Source of the DNA: an uncultured Pseudomonadota bacterium
Lineage (GTDB): Bacteria > Myxococcota_A > UBA796 > CAJQPC01
Reading direction: 5' to 3'
DNA length: 64,000 nt
NCBI GenBank assembly: GCA_913060515.1
Contig: CAJXRZ010000004.1
Coordinates: forward strand, 99,206 to 163,205
In this document: positions 8,696 to 18,070 of the stretch, one piece after another
Position numbering within the stretch: the first letter of the stretch is position 1
Layout of the letters: each line of letters opens with the position of its first letter
The notes under the pieces: generated by a model
Database searches by the model: none
Seen by the model: only the letters and a program-made list of their open reading frames with translations
What the model was told of the DNA's origin: nothing
Position numbers and translations under genes: made by a program

Positions 8696-10402
8696 CTATC
8701 GGCTGCCGCGGAAGAAGCGCCAGACCTGCTGAACACGGCGCTTGAACGCCGCGAAGCTCAGGTGCTCTCCCAAGATCATGTGGCCTGCGAGCACGGCAAA
8801 AGCAGTGGCTGCCGCGGCCAGCGCCAACAGGCCCATGGTTCCTGTGGCGTAGGGCAAACCGGGTAGGCTGGTCGCGGAGCTGACCAAGAGGGCGCCGGAG
8901 ACCATCAAGGCTGCGGCCGTCAGGGACAGGGAGAGTCGGAAGGAGCTGGTGCGCAGCTCTTGGCGCAGCTCTGCGCCGTCGGTGGGCACGACCTCCACGC
9001 GTACTTGGCCTCGCTCCAGGTCCAGGAGCAGCTGATTGAGCTGCGTGGGGAGCTGTCGGAAGCCACCCTGGGCCTGTACAAAGAGGCGCATGGCGTCTGC
9101 CCCCATGCGCTCCGGTGACAAGCGATCGGTCATCAGGCGACGGGCGTGGGGTCGCACGAGCTCTACGGGGTCGGTCTGGGGGACGCGGCTGCGCAGGATG
9201 CCGTCGACGATGGAGGCGGAGCGGGCGAGTAGGGCGTACTCGGGGACCAGCTTGATGTGGAAGCGGGCGGAGACCTGGATGAACTCCACCAGGCTGGCTT
9301 GGGTGCTCAGATCGGCCAGCGAGGCGCCGTGGTACTTCTGCAGCAGTCGCTCGATCTCGGCCTTGAAGGCCCGCAAATCCACGCGGCCTTGGACGCCGCC
9401 GGCGTGGTAGATGCTCAAGGCCAGGGTCTCAGCGTCCTGAAAGACCAAGGCCACCATGATCGTGACGAGGGTCTCGCGCATCTGAGCGGTCAGGCTGCCG
9501 CAGAGTCCAAAGTCCAAAAAGGCCAGGCGTCCGTCGTCCATCAGGACCAGGTTGCCGGGGTGGGGGTCCGCGTGGAAGAAGCCGTGGTCGAAGACCTGGG
9601 CGATGGTGCTCTCCACGAGCTCTTGGATGCCTGGCTCCAGACGGGGGTCATCGTCGGGCACTTGTGAGAGCGGGGTGCCGTGTACCCGCTCCATGACCAG
9701 TAGCCGGGGTGTGGTGAAGCGCCGGTAGATGCGCGGCACCATGACCTGAGGCTCCTCAATGAAGCACTCCCGGAAGCGCTCGGCGTTCCTGGCCTCGCAT
9801 GCGAAGTCGAGTTCTTCGGCGATGGCCGCATCGAACTCTTTGACGATGGCGGTGGGGGTGTAAACCCCAGGCAGATCCAGCCGCCCTTCTACGAGCGAGG
9901 CCAGGCTGTGCAGGATGTGTAGGTCCGAGCGGATGACCTTCTGGATGCCGGGCCGCTGAACCTTCAGGGCCACCTCGCGTCCATCCTTGAGGGTCGCCAG
10001 GTGCACCTGGGCGATAGATGCGCTGGCGACGGGCGCCTCTTGGACCTGGGCGAAGACCTCTTCCAGGGGCGCGTCCAGCTCCGTCTCGATGACAAGCTTG
10101 GCCTGCTCCCAAGAGACGGGGGGCACCGTGTCTTGAAGCTTTGAGAGCTCGGTGATCATGCTCTGGGGCACGATGTCCGGACGCACGCTGAGCACCTGAC
10201 CCAGCTTGACGAAGGTGGGGCCAAGCTCCACCAAGACCCGGCGCAGGCGCACGGCTTGGGAGGAGCCGTCTTGCTCGGTCTTGCTCTTCGCAGCGTAGGG
10301 CGACAGTCCCGAGGCCTGAAGCAGGCTCCCGAATCCATGGCTGGCCAGCACCGTTGCGATGGTGCGGACCCGCCCCAGGTCTCTCACGTCAATGTGGGCC
10401 AT
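8696..10402 (-). CDS. ABC1/UbiB-family atypical protein kinase
   Basis: A 568-residue member of the UbiB/AarF/ABC1 family of atypical kinase-like ATPases, which are linked to ubiquinone and lipid-quinone metabolism. Diagnostic segments are [20 protein letters not shown] (the KxGQ motif), an alanine-rich ASIAQVH nucleotide loop, [13 protein letters not shown] and LDFGLCG. The C-terminus carries two hydrophobic helices for membrane attachment. Whether it serves ubiquinone synthesis itself is uncertain, because no other ubi gene is nearby. Its ATG start lies about 100 bases from the divergent TSP3-repeat gene. Confidence 0.9.
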   Translation of the reverse strand: MAHIDVRDLGRVRTIATVLASHGFGSLLQASGLSPYAAKSKTEQDGSSQAVRLRRVLVELGPTFVKLGQVLSVRPDIVPQSMITELSKLQDTVPPVSWEQAKLVIETELDAPLEEVFAQVQEAPVASASIAQVHLATLKDGREVALKVQRPGIQKVIRSDLHILHSLASLVEGRLDLPGVYTPTAIVKEFDAAIAEELDFACEARNAERFRECFIEEPQVMVPRIYRRFTTPRLLVMERVHGTPLSQVPDDDPRLEPGIQELVESTIAQVFDHGFFHADPHPGNLVLMDDGRLAFLDFGLCGSLTAQMRETLVTIMVALVFQDAETLALSIYHAGGVQGRVDLRAFKAEIERLLQKYHGASLADLSTQASLVEFIQVSARFHIKLVPEYALLARSASIVDGILRSRVPQTDPVELVRPHARRLMTDRLSPERMGADAMRLFVQAQGGFRQLPTQLNQLLLDLERGQVRVEVVPTDGAELRQELRTSSFRLSLSLTAAALMVSGALLVSSATSLPGLPYATGTMGLLALAAAATAFAVLAGHMILGEHLSFAAFKRRVQQVWRFFRGSR

Positions 10403-10503
10403 GGGGCGGAGTATTGCGCAAGTCAGGCTCCGGCCACGCTGGGAGTAAGTGGAAGCAAGGTCACTGGGCGCGCAAGGCGCTATCCTTGGCCGGAACCCAT
10501 TGG

Positions 10504-13182
10504 ATGTCCCTGATGCTCTTGCTTGCCCTGTTTCAGCCCGCCGCCGCCCAGACCCTCTACATTCAAGAGACCCTCAGAGGCGGCATTGCTGCGGACACCA
10601 GCGGTGTTTCCATCACCTACTCGGGCGATGCGACGACGTGGAGCTCCGGGGACAACCTGGAGCTTCAGATCCCAACGAGCGCGACGGTGACCGAGGTCTA
10701 CGCCGTGCTGACGGCCAAGAGCAGTGGATTCTACACCGCAGGTGGAGACCCGGCTTCGAAGGCGCGAATCAACGGGGTGACCCTCTCGAGCGCGACGGTC
10801 TTGGACAACAGCGACAGCTTGTTCTACGTCTACGAGTTGGACGCCGCCACCTTCGGGCTCACAGCGAGCGGCAGCTACACCTACGAGGAGAACGCAGCGA
10901 CGGACTACGGCAGTCGGGGCGGCTACGGCATCGGGGGCCTGACCCTGGTGGTGCTCTACGAAGACAGCACCCTCTATGGCCAACGGCACGTGGTCTTTGG
11001 CACCGAGCGTCAGAACGGCAATACGAGCGGGGGGCACTCTTGGACGGTCAGCAGTCTGCCCAGCTCCAACACTGGCGGCACGGTCACCTACAGCCAAACG
11101 CTGGGGTGGGAGTGCAACACGGAGCAGGACGGCACCCTCTCTCTGGATGGCACCGCGATGACCTCGTATGCGGGGGGCAATGACGACGGGTCGGCCCTGG
11201 GAAGCAGCTGCGTGAACTGGAACTCCTTGATCACCGGGGGCGACTTTGGCGTCGACGACACCGACACCTTGGTGGGCGTAGATGGGGATGAGCCGGCCAG
11301 CGAGCCCAGCTCGGGAAGCTCCAGTGATGGGCGCCTGTCCGATGAGCTCTGGGCCACGGCCTACGACGAGTCGGGCGATCTGACCGTCAACTACAAGAAG
11401 AGCGATGGGGACGGCTACACCAGCGCCTTTGTGTTCTCCATCGACATCGACACGGACGGCGATGGCACCGTGGACGCCAGCGACAGCGACATTGATGGAG
11501 ACGGTCTGCTCAACAGCTCGGAGGAGACTCTGGGGAGCGATGTCTACGAGACCGATTCGGACGGCGACGGGCTGGATGACGGCGACGAGGTGAACACCCA
11601 CGGCTCAGATCCCACCTTGGCCGACACGGACGGCGACAACCTGAGCGACGGGGACGAGGTCAACACCACAGGGACCGACCCCACGCTGGCGGACACCGAC
11701 GGGGACGGTCTGGATGACGACGTTGAGCTGGACACCACCAACACGGACCCCTTGCTCGCGGACTCCGATGGGGACAGCTTGAGCGATGGGGATGAGGTGA
11801 ACACCCACGGCTCGGACCCGAACCTGAAGGACACGGACGGGGATGGCCTGGAAGACGGCACCGAGGTCAACACCCATGGCTCTGATCCCACCCTGAAGGA
11901 CACGGACGGAGACCTGTGTGAGGACGGTGATGAGGTCAGCGCAGGAACGGACCCCACCCTTGCCGACACCGACGGCGATGGTGTGGATGACTGCACCGAG
12001 AGCAGCGACGGCACGGACCCGCTGACCGCTGACTCCGATGGGGACGGCGTGGACGATGGGGATGAGAAGGAGGCTGGATCTGACCCCTTGAACACCGACT
12101 CCGATGGCGATGGGCTGGACGACGGGGAGGAGGACGCCCTTGGCACCGACCCGCTAAACGAGGACAGTGACGGCGATGGACTCAGCGATGGGACCGAAGT
12201 CAACGATTTGGACACCGACCCCTTGGAGGAGGACAGCGACGGGGACGGACTGGACGATCTGGTGGAGACCCAGGACACCCTGACCGACCCGAACGTGGCC
12301 GACAGCGATGAAGACGGCCTGGACGACGGTGAGGAGGTCAACGACTACGGAACGGACCCCCTGAACGAGGACAGCGACGAGGATGGTCTTCTGGACGGGC
12401 GCGAGGTGAATGAGACCGGCAGCGATCCCCTCAACGCCGACAGTGACGGCGGTGGCATCAGCGATGGCAACGAGGTGGACGTAGACGGCACGGACCCCAA
12501 CGACCCCAGCGATGACTTGGCTGACCGGGATGGGGACGGCCTCTCGGACTGGGCCGAGGAAAACGTCTTTGGCACCGACCCCGATGACGCGGACTCCGAC
12601 GCCGACGGGGTTCAGGACGGTCAGGAGGTCAGCGATGAGACCGATCCCCTGGACGCAGACTCCGACGACGATGGCTTGGACGATGGTGAGGAGAAGGAGT
12701 TCGGCACGGACCCCATGGACGAGGACAGCGATGACGACGGCCTGATGGACGGAACCGAGCTGGATCAGGGCAGCGATCCCCTGGACCCCGACTCCGATGA
12801 CGACGGCCTGAACGATGGAGAAGAGGACGCCCTAAACACGGACCCGAACAAGCCCGACAGCGATGACGACGGCTTGGGGGACTTTGAAGAGGCCAAGGGA
12901 GGCACCGACCCCTTGAATCCCGACACGGATGACGACGGGCTCCAGGACGGGGAGGAAGTGGAGATCGGTACGGACCCAACCAAGGCGGACACCGACGATG
13001 GTGGGGTGCCCGATGGGGAAGAGCTCGAGCGAGGCACGGACCCACTGGACGGTGGAGACGACATCCGCATTCTCGCCGGTGGCGGTGGCTTGGCTTGTGC
13101 CACAGGTCCTGGCGGTTCCGGCGCGCTCTGGTTGGCCCTGTTGGGCTTGGTCTTCGGGCTGCGGCGCCGTCGGGAGGGCTGA
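10504..13182 (+). CDS. Thrombospondin type-3 repeat surface protein with MYXO-CTERM-like tail
   Basis: A secreted 892-residue protein. ATG 10504 was chosen because it begins a short signal peptide ending in AAAQ; earlier starts would overlap the divergent UbiB-type gene. Residues of about 20-300 form a beta-rich domain resembling DUF3344 ([19 protein letters not shown]). From about 310 to 845 there are more than twenty calcium-binding TSP3-like repeats of the form [20 protein letters not shown]. The end has a cysteine (LACATG), a hydrophobic helix and RRRR, as in MYXO-CTERM sorting signals. It is probably anchored on the cell surface and Ca-dependent. Its stop overlaps the next kinase start by one base. 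Confidence 0.85.
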   Translation: MSLMLLLALFQPAAAQTLYIQETLRGGIAADTSGVSITYSGDATTWSSGDNLELQIPTSATVTEVYAVLTAKSSGFYTAGGDPASKARINGVTLSSATVLDNSDSLFYVYELDAATFGLTASGSYTYEENAATDYGSRGGYGIGGLTLVVLYEDSTLYGQRHVVFGTERQNGNTSGGHSWTVSSLPSSNTGGTVTYSQTLGWECNTEQDGTLSLDGTAMTSYAGGNDDGSALGSSCVNWNSLITGGDFGVDDTDTLVGVDGDEPASEPSSGSSSDGRLSDELWATAYDESGDLTVNYKKSDGDGYTSAFVFSIDIDTDGDGTVDASDSDIDGDGLLNSSEETLGSDVYETDSDGDGLDDGDEVNTHGSDPTLADTDGDNLSDGDEVNTTGTDPTLADTDGDGLDDDVELDTTNTDPLLADSDGDSLSDGDEVNTHGSDPNLKDTDGDGLEDGTEVNTHGSDPTLKDTDGDLCEDGDEVSAGTDPTLADTDGDGVDDCTESSDGTDPLTADSDGDGVDDGDEKEAGSDPLNTDSDGDGLDDGEEDALGTDPLNEDSDGDGLSDGTEVNDLDTDPLEEDSDGDGLDDLVETQDTLTDPNVADSDEDGLDDGEEVNDYGTDPLNEDSDEDGLLDGREVNETGSDPLNADSDGGGISDGNEVDVDGTDPNDPSDDLADRDGDGLSDWAEENVFGTDPDDADSDADGVQDGQEVSDETDPLDADSDDDGLDDGEEKEFGTDPMDEDSDDDGLMDGTELDQGSDPLDPDSDDDGLNDGEEDALNTDPNKPDSDDDGLGDFEEAKGGTDPLNPDTDDDGLQDGEEVEIGTDPTKADTDDGGVPDGEELERGTDPLDGGDDIRILAGGGGLACATGPGGSGALWLALLGLVFGLRRRREG
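11443..13040 (+). repeat. Array of calcium-binding TSP3-type coding repeats
   Basis: An in-frame repeat tract inside the surface protein gene, with units of about 54-66 bases encoding aspartate-rich loops (D-x-D-x-D-G-L-x-D-G-x-E) followed by a G-T/S-D-P turn. Units are similar but not identical in DNA, so the array is an old expansion and not a recent slippage product. Confidence 0.85.
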
Positions 13183-16178
13183 TGGCCAAGCAGGAGTGGC
13201 CCGAGAACAGCGGCAGCTTCGCCCCGGACTCCGGGGAGTTCTCCGCTCCCATCGAGAGCCGATACACCCGTGAACGCCTGATCGGGCGCGGCGGCATGGG
13301 CGAGGTGTGGCAGGCCCGGGACCGGGTGCTCCGCCGCTTGGTGGCGCTCAAGGTCGGGCGGCCTGAGTTGAGTGAGAGCGACGCTCTGCGCTTGGTGCGA
13401 GAGGCCCGCATCACGGCCAGCTTGGACCACCCGGGCATCGTTCCAGTCTTTGACGCCGGCGAGGACATTGAGGGCCAGCCCTTCTACACAATGCGCGTGG
13501 TCGCAGGCCAGGGCCTGGATGAGGCCATGGCACAAGCCAAGGACCCTCCGGCGCGAAAGGCACTGCTCTCGGCGCTGCTGCGTTCCTGCGAGGCCTTGGC
13601 GTTCGCGCACCAAGCAGGCGTGGTCCACCGAGACCTCAAGCCTGCCAACATCCGCGTGGGGGTCTTTGGCGAGGTGCAAGTGATGGACTGGGGGCTGGCT
13701 TGGGCTCCCAATGAGGATCCCGACTGGGCGGAGGTGCTCTCCAAAGCCGGCACCCGCACCCAGGCTGGGTTGATCTTGGGCACGCCGGCCTACATGGCCC
13801 CGGAGCAGGCCCGGTGTGAGACCGCCACCCCAGCCTCAGATGTGTGGAGCTTGGGCCTTGTGCTGCGCGAGATCCTCAGTGGGGAGAAGGCCTACCCGGG
13901 GCCGAGCGTGGATCAACAGCTCGCCCAGCTCTTGGCGGGTCCGCCCAAGGAACTCAGCCCGGAGCACGCGGATCCCGAGCTGCGCGCCATCCTGGCCAAG
14001 GCCCTGCAAGTGGACGCCGGGCAGCGCTACCGCGACGCCGGGGAGATGGCTGAGGATCTGCGCGCCTACCTGATGGGCGACCGGGTCTCTGCCCACCGCT
14101 ATTCGGTCAAAGATGAGCTGGCCCGGATGCTGGAGCGTTGGCGCTGGCCGGCTGGCGCGCTCTTGGCCGGGGTCATTGGCCTGGGCGTTGCCGGCGCGGT
14201 GGGGCTGTTTCAAGCCAGGGCAGAGGGAGCCCGCCTGGAGGCCGTCCAGGAAGAGCTCTCTCTGGCGCTGGAGAAGGCCGACCACAACCTCTCACAGGCG
14301 CTGGTCTCTCAGGCAGCCTCGGCGGTGGACCGGGGCAACTGGGGAGTGGCCGAGGTCCTGGCCGCCCAAGCGCTGACCCTGGAGGAGCAAGCCAGCGCGC
14401 GTGGGGTCCTTGCGGGCGCTAGAAACGCCCAGAGGCCCCACTTGTTGCGCAGCCAGGCGCTGCCGGCCTGCGATGTCGGGCTTCTGGCTGCGGACGTGTT
14501 GGTCTGCTCAGCGGACGGACGGGTGGAAGCCTATGACCCCCAGGACATGTCTTCCCTTTGGCGCTCGCAGATTCCGACGGTGGATCTGCAGCTGTCGGAG
14601 AACGGGGAGCGGCTGTTTGTGTTCATGAAGGACCGGCAGCAGCTGAGGCTGGACGCGCGCACAGGGGCCGTTGTGACCGGAGCCCGCACCGTCTGGTTCA
14701 AGGCCCGCTGGGGCTTCAGCGCAGACCCCGAGAAGGTCGTCAGCCAGTGGAATGGCTCGGGGCGCGCCTTCGTGATGCTGGACGAGGACGGGGCGCACGA
14801 CACCGAGCCCCTCTGTGAGTACCGTCTGCAAGCGGCGGCCCTGCTCGCCGGGGACCGTGCGGTCATCAGCTGTGGCTCTGGGCACCTGTCCTGGCTGGAG
14901 GACGGAGGCTTTGGGGAGGGGGAGCGGCGGGACATGGAGGTCGAGGCTCTGGTCGCCTTCCCGTGGCGTTTGGTGCCCAATGCGGATGCCAGCCAACTGG
15001 TTCTTGGTGGCATGCACGGAGAGGTGCACGTGGTCTCTGCCACGGACGGCCGTACGATCTGGTTCGAAGACTTCGGCGATGAGTTCATCGGAAAGCTGCG
15101 CTTCTCGCCCGATGGGCGTTGGCTGGCGGTGGACAGCCAGGGGGATGGGGCCTGGGTGGTCGACCTGGCCTCGGGCGCGAAACACCAGCTTCCCCGGGAT
15201 GCCCGCGACATGGCCTTCTCGAAGCAAGGGGAGCTCGTGGTTCTGGGCCAAGAGGGTTTGGAGACCTGGAGCTTGCCCCTTGGAGCACCGGCCTACAAGA
15301 TTCCTGGAGGCGTGGTGAGCTTGGACTGGACCGAGGCCGGCTTGGCGATGATGTCCGGGAACCAGGCAGCTTGGGCACCCGGCACGGGCGCATCCCTCAT
15401 CCGCACACCAGAGGGCGCGATCGGCAACAAGGCGGTGCTTGCCATGCCGGGGGGCGGATTCCTCTGGGGAGACCTACGCAAGCTGCGCCGCTGGACACCT
15501 GGTGAGGAGCCAGAGGTGGCCATTGAGCAGTCGGTGCGCCGCTTGCACCGGCTCACGAATGGCCGGGTCTTTGTCACGGCGGTGAACAACACAAGGGTCT
15601 TGGATGCGGATCTGAGACCGGTGCCCGGGAGTCTGCTGGTCGGCTTTGAAGGGGCGGAGTCCTCCGTCACCCCGGAGGGGGACTTTGTCGTGGTGTTGGC
15701 CCGAGGCGGTCGCATGCTGCGTTTGGAGAGCGAGGGGCTGAACTACCTGGAGCTCGGTGAGTACCCGGAAGTACAGAGCGTCGCGCTCCATCACAGCGGC
15801 TGGCCCGTCTATTTGGGTGCCGATCGAGGGGTCTCCGTTTTGACCGAAGAGGGAGCACGCACGCCGCTGCTGGAGACCGAGAGTCAGGTGACGGAGTTGG
15901 CTGTCTCCCCAGATGGACGCCTGCTCGCCATTGCGGGTTCAGACCGAGTCATTCGAATGGTCGAGATCGAGAGCGGGGCGGTCTTGGGCTTGCTCCGAGG
16001 CCACACGCGCCCGATCGCCGCGCTGCGGTTCTCCGTGGACGGCAGTCAGTTGGCGAGCGGAGCCTGGGACGACCGGGTGTTGATCTGGGACATGGCGGCT
16101 CTGGAGGTGGACGCCCAGCTCGCCTTGGATCAGGCCCAAGTGCGCTGGGGGCTGACCCCTGAGAGTGCCCTAGACTGA
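13182..16178 (+). CDS. Membrane Ser/Thr protein kinase with C-terminal beta-propeller
   Basis: A 998-residue Pkn-type kinase. The start is the ATG overlapping the previous stop by one base (TGATG). Kinase domain about 28-300: LIGRGGMGEV loop (33-42), Lys57, HRDLK (149-153), and DWG (169-171) where DFG is usual. A juxtamembrane stretch leads to one membrane helix at about 323-343, then a region with coiled-coil character. A long C-terminal part (about 400-990) has recurrent blade-like motifs (FSPDGRWLAV, VSPDGRLLAI, FSVDGSQLASGAWDDRVLIWDM) typical of WD40/propeller folds. The propeller is probably periplasmic and may be a sensor or docking platform. Confidence 0.88.
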   Translation: MAKQEWPENSGSFAPDSGEFSAPIESRYTRERLIGRGGMGEVWQARDRVLRRLVALKVGRPELSESDALRLVREARITASLDHPGIVPVFDAGEDIEGQPFYTMRVVAGQGLDEAMAQAKDPPARKALLSALLRSCEALAFAHQAGVVHRDLKPANIRVGVFGEVQVMDWGLAWAPNEDPDWAEVLSKAGTRTQAGLILGTPAYMAPEQARCETATPASDVWSLGLVLREILSGEKAYPGPSVDQQLAQLLAGPPKELSPEHADPELRAILAKALQVDAGQRYRDAGEMAEDLRAYLMGDRVSAHRYSVKDELARMLERWRWPAGALLAGVIGLGVAGAVGLFQARAEGARLEAVQEELSLALEKADHNLSQALVSQAASAVDRGNWGVAEVLAAQALTLEEQASARGVLAGARNAQRPHLLRSQALPACDVGLLAADVLVCSADGRVEAYDPQDMSSLWRSQIPTVDLQLSENGERLFVFMKDRQQLRLDARTGAVVTGARTVWFKARWGFSADPEKVVSQWNGSGRAFVMLDEDGAHDTEPLCEYRLQAAALLAGDRAVISCGSGHLSWLEDGGFGEGERRDMEVEALVAFPWRLVPNADASQLVLGGMHGEVHVVSATDGRTIWFEDFGDEFIGKLRFSPDGRWLAVDSQGDGAWVVDLASGAKHQLPRDARDMAFSKQGELVVLGQEGLETWSLPLGAPAYKIPGGVVSLDWTEAGLAMMSGNQAAWAPGTGASLIRTPEGAIGNKAVLAMPGGGFLWGDLRKLRRWTPGEEPEVAIEQSVRRLHRLTNGRVFVTAVNNTRVLDADLRPVPGSLLVGFEGAESSVTPEGDFVVVLARGGRMLRLESEGLNYLELGEYPEVQSVALHHSGWPVYLGADRGVSVLTEEGARTPLLETESQVTELAVSPDGRLLAIAGSDRVIRMVEIESGAVLGLLRGHTRPIAALRFSVDGSQLASGAWDDRVLIWDMAALEVDAQLALDQAQVRWGLTPESALD

Positions 16179-16220
16179 GGAGCCGAGCACCCCTCACGGA
16201 TCCCGCAATAGGAAGTACGT

Positions 16221-17165
16221 GTGATCCGCTGTGGGAGCCGATGCCCTACTTGCACAGCATCACTGGAGCAGAGCATGCACGCCTCCGTCACCTTAAAAAC
16301 CCCCGATGGCCAAGAGCACTTGCTGGGCCACGGCGACTTTGTGGGCCGGGTCTGGTCTGCCGCCTTGTGCATCGACGATGCGCGGATCTCAGAGGCCCAC
16401 GCGATGGTGAGCCTGCGCGGCGACACCCTCCAGCTCTTGGCGTTGCGAGGCCTGTTCGCCGTTGGGGGACAAGTGCAGCGCTCCGTGGCCCTGGAAGCTG
16501 GACTCCGAATCTCATTGGCCCAAGGGCTGGATTTGGAGGTGGTCGCTGTCGAGCTTCCCGACCGAGTCTTGGCTCTGACCGGTCCTGGAATGAGTCCGCA
16601 GCCTCTGGCCGGGACCTGTTCTCTGGTGATGCGGCCCTCTCCACGGCTGCGTCCTGGCGCGCGTGATGGAGCACAAGCCGTCTTCCACATGGGACCCAAT
16701 GGCTGGCGCGTACGAGGGCAGGATGGCCAGACCCAGGATCTTCAAGCCGGATGGCGGGATGAGGGGGCTGGCTTTGAAGTCCGGTGGCAGGTCTTGGAGG
16801 GGCCGGGACAGGCCACACAGGTTCGCCAAGGGGTCTCGCCGCCGATGAAGGTCGAGGCCCGCTATGACAGCGTGTTGATCCACCGGCAGGGCTTTCCTAC
16901 CTTTCGCGTCACGGGCCTCTCCGCCCGCATCATCTCCGAGCTGGCCTTGGTGGGCGGTCCCTTGCACTGGGAGCCTCTTGCCCGAGAGCTGTGGACCGAC
17001 GGAAGCGACCCACACTTTTTGCGCCGTCGCCTGGACGCCGTGCTCGGTCGCCTTCGCCGAAAGCTGAGCGATGCCAAACTGCCCTTGGAGCTCGTTCGTA
17101 GCGACGGCGCTGGGTTCTTCGAGTTGGTGCTGCGGCCGGAGGATGAGCTGGTGACCGAAGCTTGA
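16221..17165 (+). CDS. FHA-like regulator with C-terminal winged-helix domain
   Basis: A 314-residue soluble protein directly after the kinase gene. Residues of about 20-100 resemble a forkhead-associated domain (LLGHGDFVGR, DARISEAHAMVSLRGDTLQL), the phosphothreonine-binding fold often paired with bacterial kinases. The last 90 residues resemble an OmpR/PhoB-type winged helix (HWEPLARELW, FLRRRLDAVLGRLRRKL). The GTG at 16221 is preceded by AGGAAG at a good distance; an ATG at 16275 is the alternative. From the GTG the N-terminus carries a CxxxCxxC set that could bind a metal. It is likely a regulator read out by the upstream kinase, but this is inference. Confidence 0.72.
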   Translation: MIRCGSRCPTCTASLEQSMHASVTLKTPDGQEHLLGHGDFVGRVWSAALCIDDARISEAHAMVSLRGDTLQLLALRGLFAVGGQVQRSVALEAGLRISLAQGLDLEVVAVELPDRVLALTGPGMSPQPLAGTCSLVMRPSPRLRPGARDGAQAVFHMGPNGWRVRGQDGQTQDLQAGWRDEGAGFEVRWQVLEGPGQATQVRQGVSPPMKVEARYDSVLIHRQGFPTFRVTGLSARIISELALVGGPLHWEPLARELWTDGSDPHFLRRRLDAVLGRLRRKLSDAKLPLELVRSDGAGFFELVLRPEDELVTEA

Positions 17166-17217
17166 CCAAGGCGGTGTGCTCGCCCGTGGCAGGCTCTCAG
17201 TCTTGCCTGGAGCGGCC

Positions 17218-17697
17218 ATGCGTCAGCGGATGTTTCGAGGAACCTTGCTCATGAGCGTGCTCTTTGTTGGAGCGTGCAAGGGAGATGGCGTGGATCTGGG
17301 CAGTGGCTCTGAGTTTGAAGGCTCCTGGGAGGGGCTCATCAACGGCCACGCCAACTTTGATGAGGACTGGGAAGAGGACCCTTACTGCACCGGCGATGCC
17401 AGCGCAGAAGTGGACGCCGCGGGCCTTCTGAACGGCACAGGTCTGTGCACCATCACTTATGGCCCTGCTGTGGATGAGACCTTCGAGGTCACGCTGATGG
17501 GCTCGATCGACGAGGAAGGGTTCGCGAGCATCTACGCCAGCTTTGAGTACCCAGATGACATCCGCGACTTTGAGGACGCCACGCTTGAGGGCAGCAGCCG
17601 CGCGACCATCGATGCCGAGGGCGAGAGCAACTACACCTCAGACCAGCTGCCCGGGCAAGACACGGAGGCCTTTGTGCATCTGAGTCTGCTGCGCTGA
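17218..17697 (+). CDS. Putative lipoprotein
   Basis: A 159-residue predicted lipoprotein with a conventional signal peptide containing arginines and a lipobox ending LFVGAC, then an acidic beta-rich domain (EGSWEGLINGHANFDEDWEED) with no recognised family. ATG 17218 was preferred; ATG 17230 is possible. It follows the FHA-like regulator by about 50 bases and ends just before the repeat region. It differs from most lipoproteins in this window in having a charged signal peptide. Confidence 0.7.
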   Translation: MRQRMFRGTLLMSVLFVGACKGDGVDLGSGSEFEGSWEGLINGHANFDEDWEEDPYCTGDASAEVDAAGLLNGTGLCTITYGPAVDETFEVTLMGSIDEEGFASIYASFEYPDDIRDFEDATLEGSSRATIDAEGESNYTSDQLPGQDTEAFVHLSLLR

Positions 17698-17701
17698 GGC
17701 G

Positions 17702-17790
17702 GAGTCTCCTAAGGCTGTCTTTTCGCAGACAAGCGAGGCCGCAGTCCGCAGCGAGACCAGAAGCGGCAGCTTTTGTCGGCTGCCGCCGTC
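17702..17790. repeat. Diverged copy A of a hairpin-bearing intergenic repeat
   Basis: This copy shares the core AAGGCTG...TTCGCAG...GCAGTCCGCAGCGAGACCAGAAG with copies B and C but lacks clear terminal inverted repeats. Its 3' part forms a different hairpin: 8 perfect pairs, GCGGCAGC (17763-17770) with GCTGCCGC (17779-17786), around an 8-base loop. It begins 4 bases past the stop of the lipoprotein gene. Confidence 0.7.
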
Positions 17791-17838
17791 CTCCCTTTAG
17801 AGCCGGGGGTCTGGGGGGGGCTGCCTCCAGAGAGAGAC

Positions 17839-17943
17839 TGAGTCCCGTAAGGCTGCCTCTTCGCAGGTGAGCGAGGACGCAGTCCGCAGCGAGACCAGAA
17901 GATGCAGCTTTTGTCGGCTGCTGGCAGCCGGCAAAAGGACTCA
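17839..17943. repeat. Copy B of a 105-base repeat with 7-base terminal inverted repeats
   Basis: Exactly 105 bases bounded by TGAGTCC and GGACTCA. Next to the right end is a 13-pair hairpin (17908-17920 with 17925-17937, loop CTGG) with one G-T wobble. It is separated from copy C by 22 bases; a CCAGAGAGAGAC-like stretch precedes both B and C. No open reading frame is conserved across the copies. Confidence 0.85.
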
Positions 17944-17965
17944 CCCGCTGCCCCCAGAGAGAGAC

Positions 17966-18070
17966 TGAGTCCCGTAAGGCTGCCTCTTCGCAGCCAAGCG
18001 AGGACGCAGTCCGTGGCGCGGCAAGAAGATGCAGCTGTTGTCGGCTGCTGGCAGCCGACAACAGGACTCA
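17966..18070. repeat. Copy C of the 105-base repeat, ending on the proS stop codon
   Basis: Also exactly 105 bases between TGAGTCC and GGACTCA. The hairpin (18035-18047 with 18052-18064, loop CTGG) is perfectly paired over 13 bases. Relative to copy B, the third pair is G-C in place of T-A: both arms changed and pairing was kept. The last three bases are the reverse complement of the proS TGA stop, so on the minus strand this hairpin directly follows proS and could act as its 3' end. No long U-run follows it. Confidence 0.85.

Noticed and set aside
10354..10503. N-terminal extension of the TSP3 protein starting at 10354
   Set aside because: The extension overlaps the divergent UbiB-type gene, is rich in Trp, Cys and Arg and hides the signal peptide that starts at 10504.
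11544..12341. A long minus-strand frame of about 265 residues, very rich in Ser and Pro
   Set aside because: It is the antisense of the TSP3 repeats in the surface protein gene; the regular composition of the repeats keeps several frames open. The sense frame has a signal peptide, repeats and sorting tail.
17489..18061. Minus-strand frames through the repeat region with internally repeated peptides
   Set aside because: The peptide repeats come from the DNA repeats; frames differ between copies, there is no ribosome site, and the hairpins with compensatory change argue for a non-coding element.
17702..18070. The repeats considered as a CRISPR array
   Set aside because: Units are 105 bases with terminal inverted repeats and only three copies, with a 22-base gap between B and C; there are no short identical repeats with unique spacers and no cas genes.
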